From JADJYF01 sp965278995 (lineage in GTDB: Bacteria; Pseudomonadota; Gammaproteobacteria; Ga0077536): 64,000 bases of DNA. The stretch is taken from assembly GCA_965278995.1 (NCBI GenBank), contig OZ257136.1, forward strand, positions 4,464,001-4,528,000, in the 5' to 3' direction. This document shows, in pieces, positions 63,371 through 64,000 of this stretch; within the stretch, counting starts at the first letter, position 1; each line of letters begins with the position of its first letter. The notes beneath the pieces are model-generated. The model saw only the letters and a list, made by a program, of their open reading frames with translations. It did no database searches and was not told where the DNA came from. Position numbers and translations under genes: made by a program.

Positions 63371-64000
63371 TCAGGGTTTCAGCAGACGCTTGAGGTGATC
63401 GAGCGTACCGCGGCCAGCGACCCGATTGCTGGCCGCATCCACCGGTTGGCCATCCCAGGCCAGTTCGTCAGCGGGCAGTTCAGCCAGAAAGCGGCTTGGC
63501 TCGCAGGTCTCGACCTGGCCGAAACGTTTGCGCGTTCGGCAGAAGCTGAGCGTCAGCGTGCGTTTCGCCCGAGTGATACCGACGTAGGCGAGGCGGCGCT
63601 CTTCGTCGATGGTGTCCTGCTCGATACTGGCCCGATGCGGCAGCAGATTCTCTTCAAACCCGGCCATATAGACGTGCGGAAATTCGAGGCCTTTGGCCGC
63701 ATGCAGGGTGGTCAGTGCGACGGCGTCGAGAGCCGGGTCGTCGTCCTTGCGATCGGCGATATCGAACAAAGTCAGCGCGGCAACGATGTCGGCGACCGTG
63801 CGGGTGTCGTCGGCGGACTGCAGGCGCTCGATCCAGCGTTTCAATTCGTTGACGTTATCCTTGCGGCGCTGGGCGGCTTTCTCGGTCTCGGCCGTTTCAA
63901 CCAACCAGTTGTCGTAGTCGATATCAGCGAGCAGCTGTGTGAACGCCGTCGCCGGCGGCTCGTTTTCATGTGCGCGTTGAAGCGCCGCCATCCAATCCGT
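63371..64000 (-). CDS. rep: ATP-dependent DNA helicase Rep, C-terminal part (partial)
   Basis: The gene enters from beyond position 64000; 210 residues are visible. Superfamily 1 motifs V-VI are present: LTTLHAAKGLEFPHVYMAGFEENLLPH and RRLAYVGITRAKRTLTLSF, split by IEQDTIDEE. The C-terminus PSRFLAELPADELAWDG resembles E. coli Rep's end more than UvrD's. It unwinds DNA 3' to 5' at stalled forks. Confidence 0.9.
   Translation of the reverse strand, partial: TDWMAALQRAHENEPPATAFTQLLADIDYDNWLVETAETEKAAQRRKDNVNELKRWIERLQSADDTRTVADIVAALTLFDIADRKDDDPALDAVALTTLHAAKGLEFPHVYMAGFEENLLPHRASIEQDTIDEERRLAYVGITRAKRTLTLSFCRTRKRFGQVETCEPSRFLAELPADELAWDGQPVDAASNRVAGRGTLDHLKRLLKP

Overview
The window is a GC-rich, densely coded stretch of bacterial chromosome. 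It probably comes from a Pseudomonadota, most likely a gammaproteobacterium or a close relative. The reasons are the housekeeping set on the right (ttcA, dinB, a Rep-type helicase, speE/speD), a VPLPA-type C-terminal sorting signal, a BoxR/BoxC/BoxB aerobic benzoyl-CoA cluster, and an abundance of CoA-dependent catabolic enzymes. No rRNA, tRNA, CRISPR array, transposase or phage gene was found.

Left part (1-7 kb, minus strand): a Crp/Fnr-type regulator heads a run made of a saccharopine-dehydrogenase-like reductase, an alpha/beta hydrolase, a luciferase-like flavin monooxygenase and two acyl-CoA dehydrogenases. One of the two dehydrogenases keeps the C-terminal catalytic-type Glu motif and the other has lost it, as in heteromeric alpha/beta enzymes.

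7-19 kb: an unfamiliar isoprenoid-type cluster. Two closely related FAD oxidoreductases of 733 and 711 aa bracket a helical plus beta-sandwich protein, a trans-polyprenyl synthase, an acetoacetate-decarboxylase-fold protein and an 88-aa protein. A 1131-aa SAM-cyclase-ATPase-TPR protein lies next to it.

19-23 kb: a second unusual locus. A tungsten-type aldehyde:ferredoxin oxidoreductase homologue, a MoaD-type protein, an 80-aa biotinyl carrier and a biotin carboxylase lie together on one strand, with no carboxyltransferase and no ferredoxin partner. I consider this the best candidate for an undescribed system, with the 7-15 kb cluster second.

23-44 kb: catabolic genes. They include a VPLPA surface protein, small oxidoreductases, CoA ligase, amidase, SDR, class III CoA transferase, cyclase-family hydrolase, a molybdenum hydroxylase with fused Fe-S and Mo subunits, a thiolase-like protein and an acyl-CoA dehydrogenase. 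A minus-strand operon with ATGA overlaps follows (CrtC-like, phosphotransferase, small conserved protein, SMP-30).

44-50 kb: dinB, then a response regulator-PAS-GGDEF-EAL protein and a histidine kinase with a degenerate receiver.

50-57 kb: the box cluster (benzoate-CoA ligase, a [2Fe-2S] ferredoxin, BoxB, BoxC, BoxR) with no BoxA reductase. It is divergent from an N-formylglutamate amidohydrolase-like gene across a 67-bp region carrying 9-bp direct repeats.

57-64 kb: a SpeD-like paralogue, SpeE and canonical SpeD preceded by a leader with a 15-codon ORF and hairpins. Then come TtcA, an amidase, a long-chain acyl-CoA ligase, a small helical protein with its own terminator, and the C-terminal end of Rep, which runs off the right edge.

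Non-coding structure includes two copies of a ~165-bp imperfect palindromic repeat (18.3 and 44.8 kb), a five-hairpin array at 31.4 kb, and several terminator-like hairpins.
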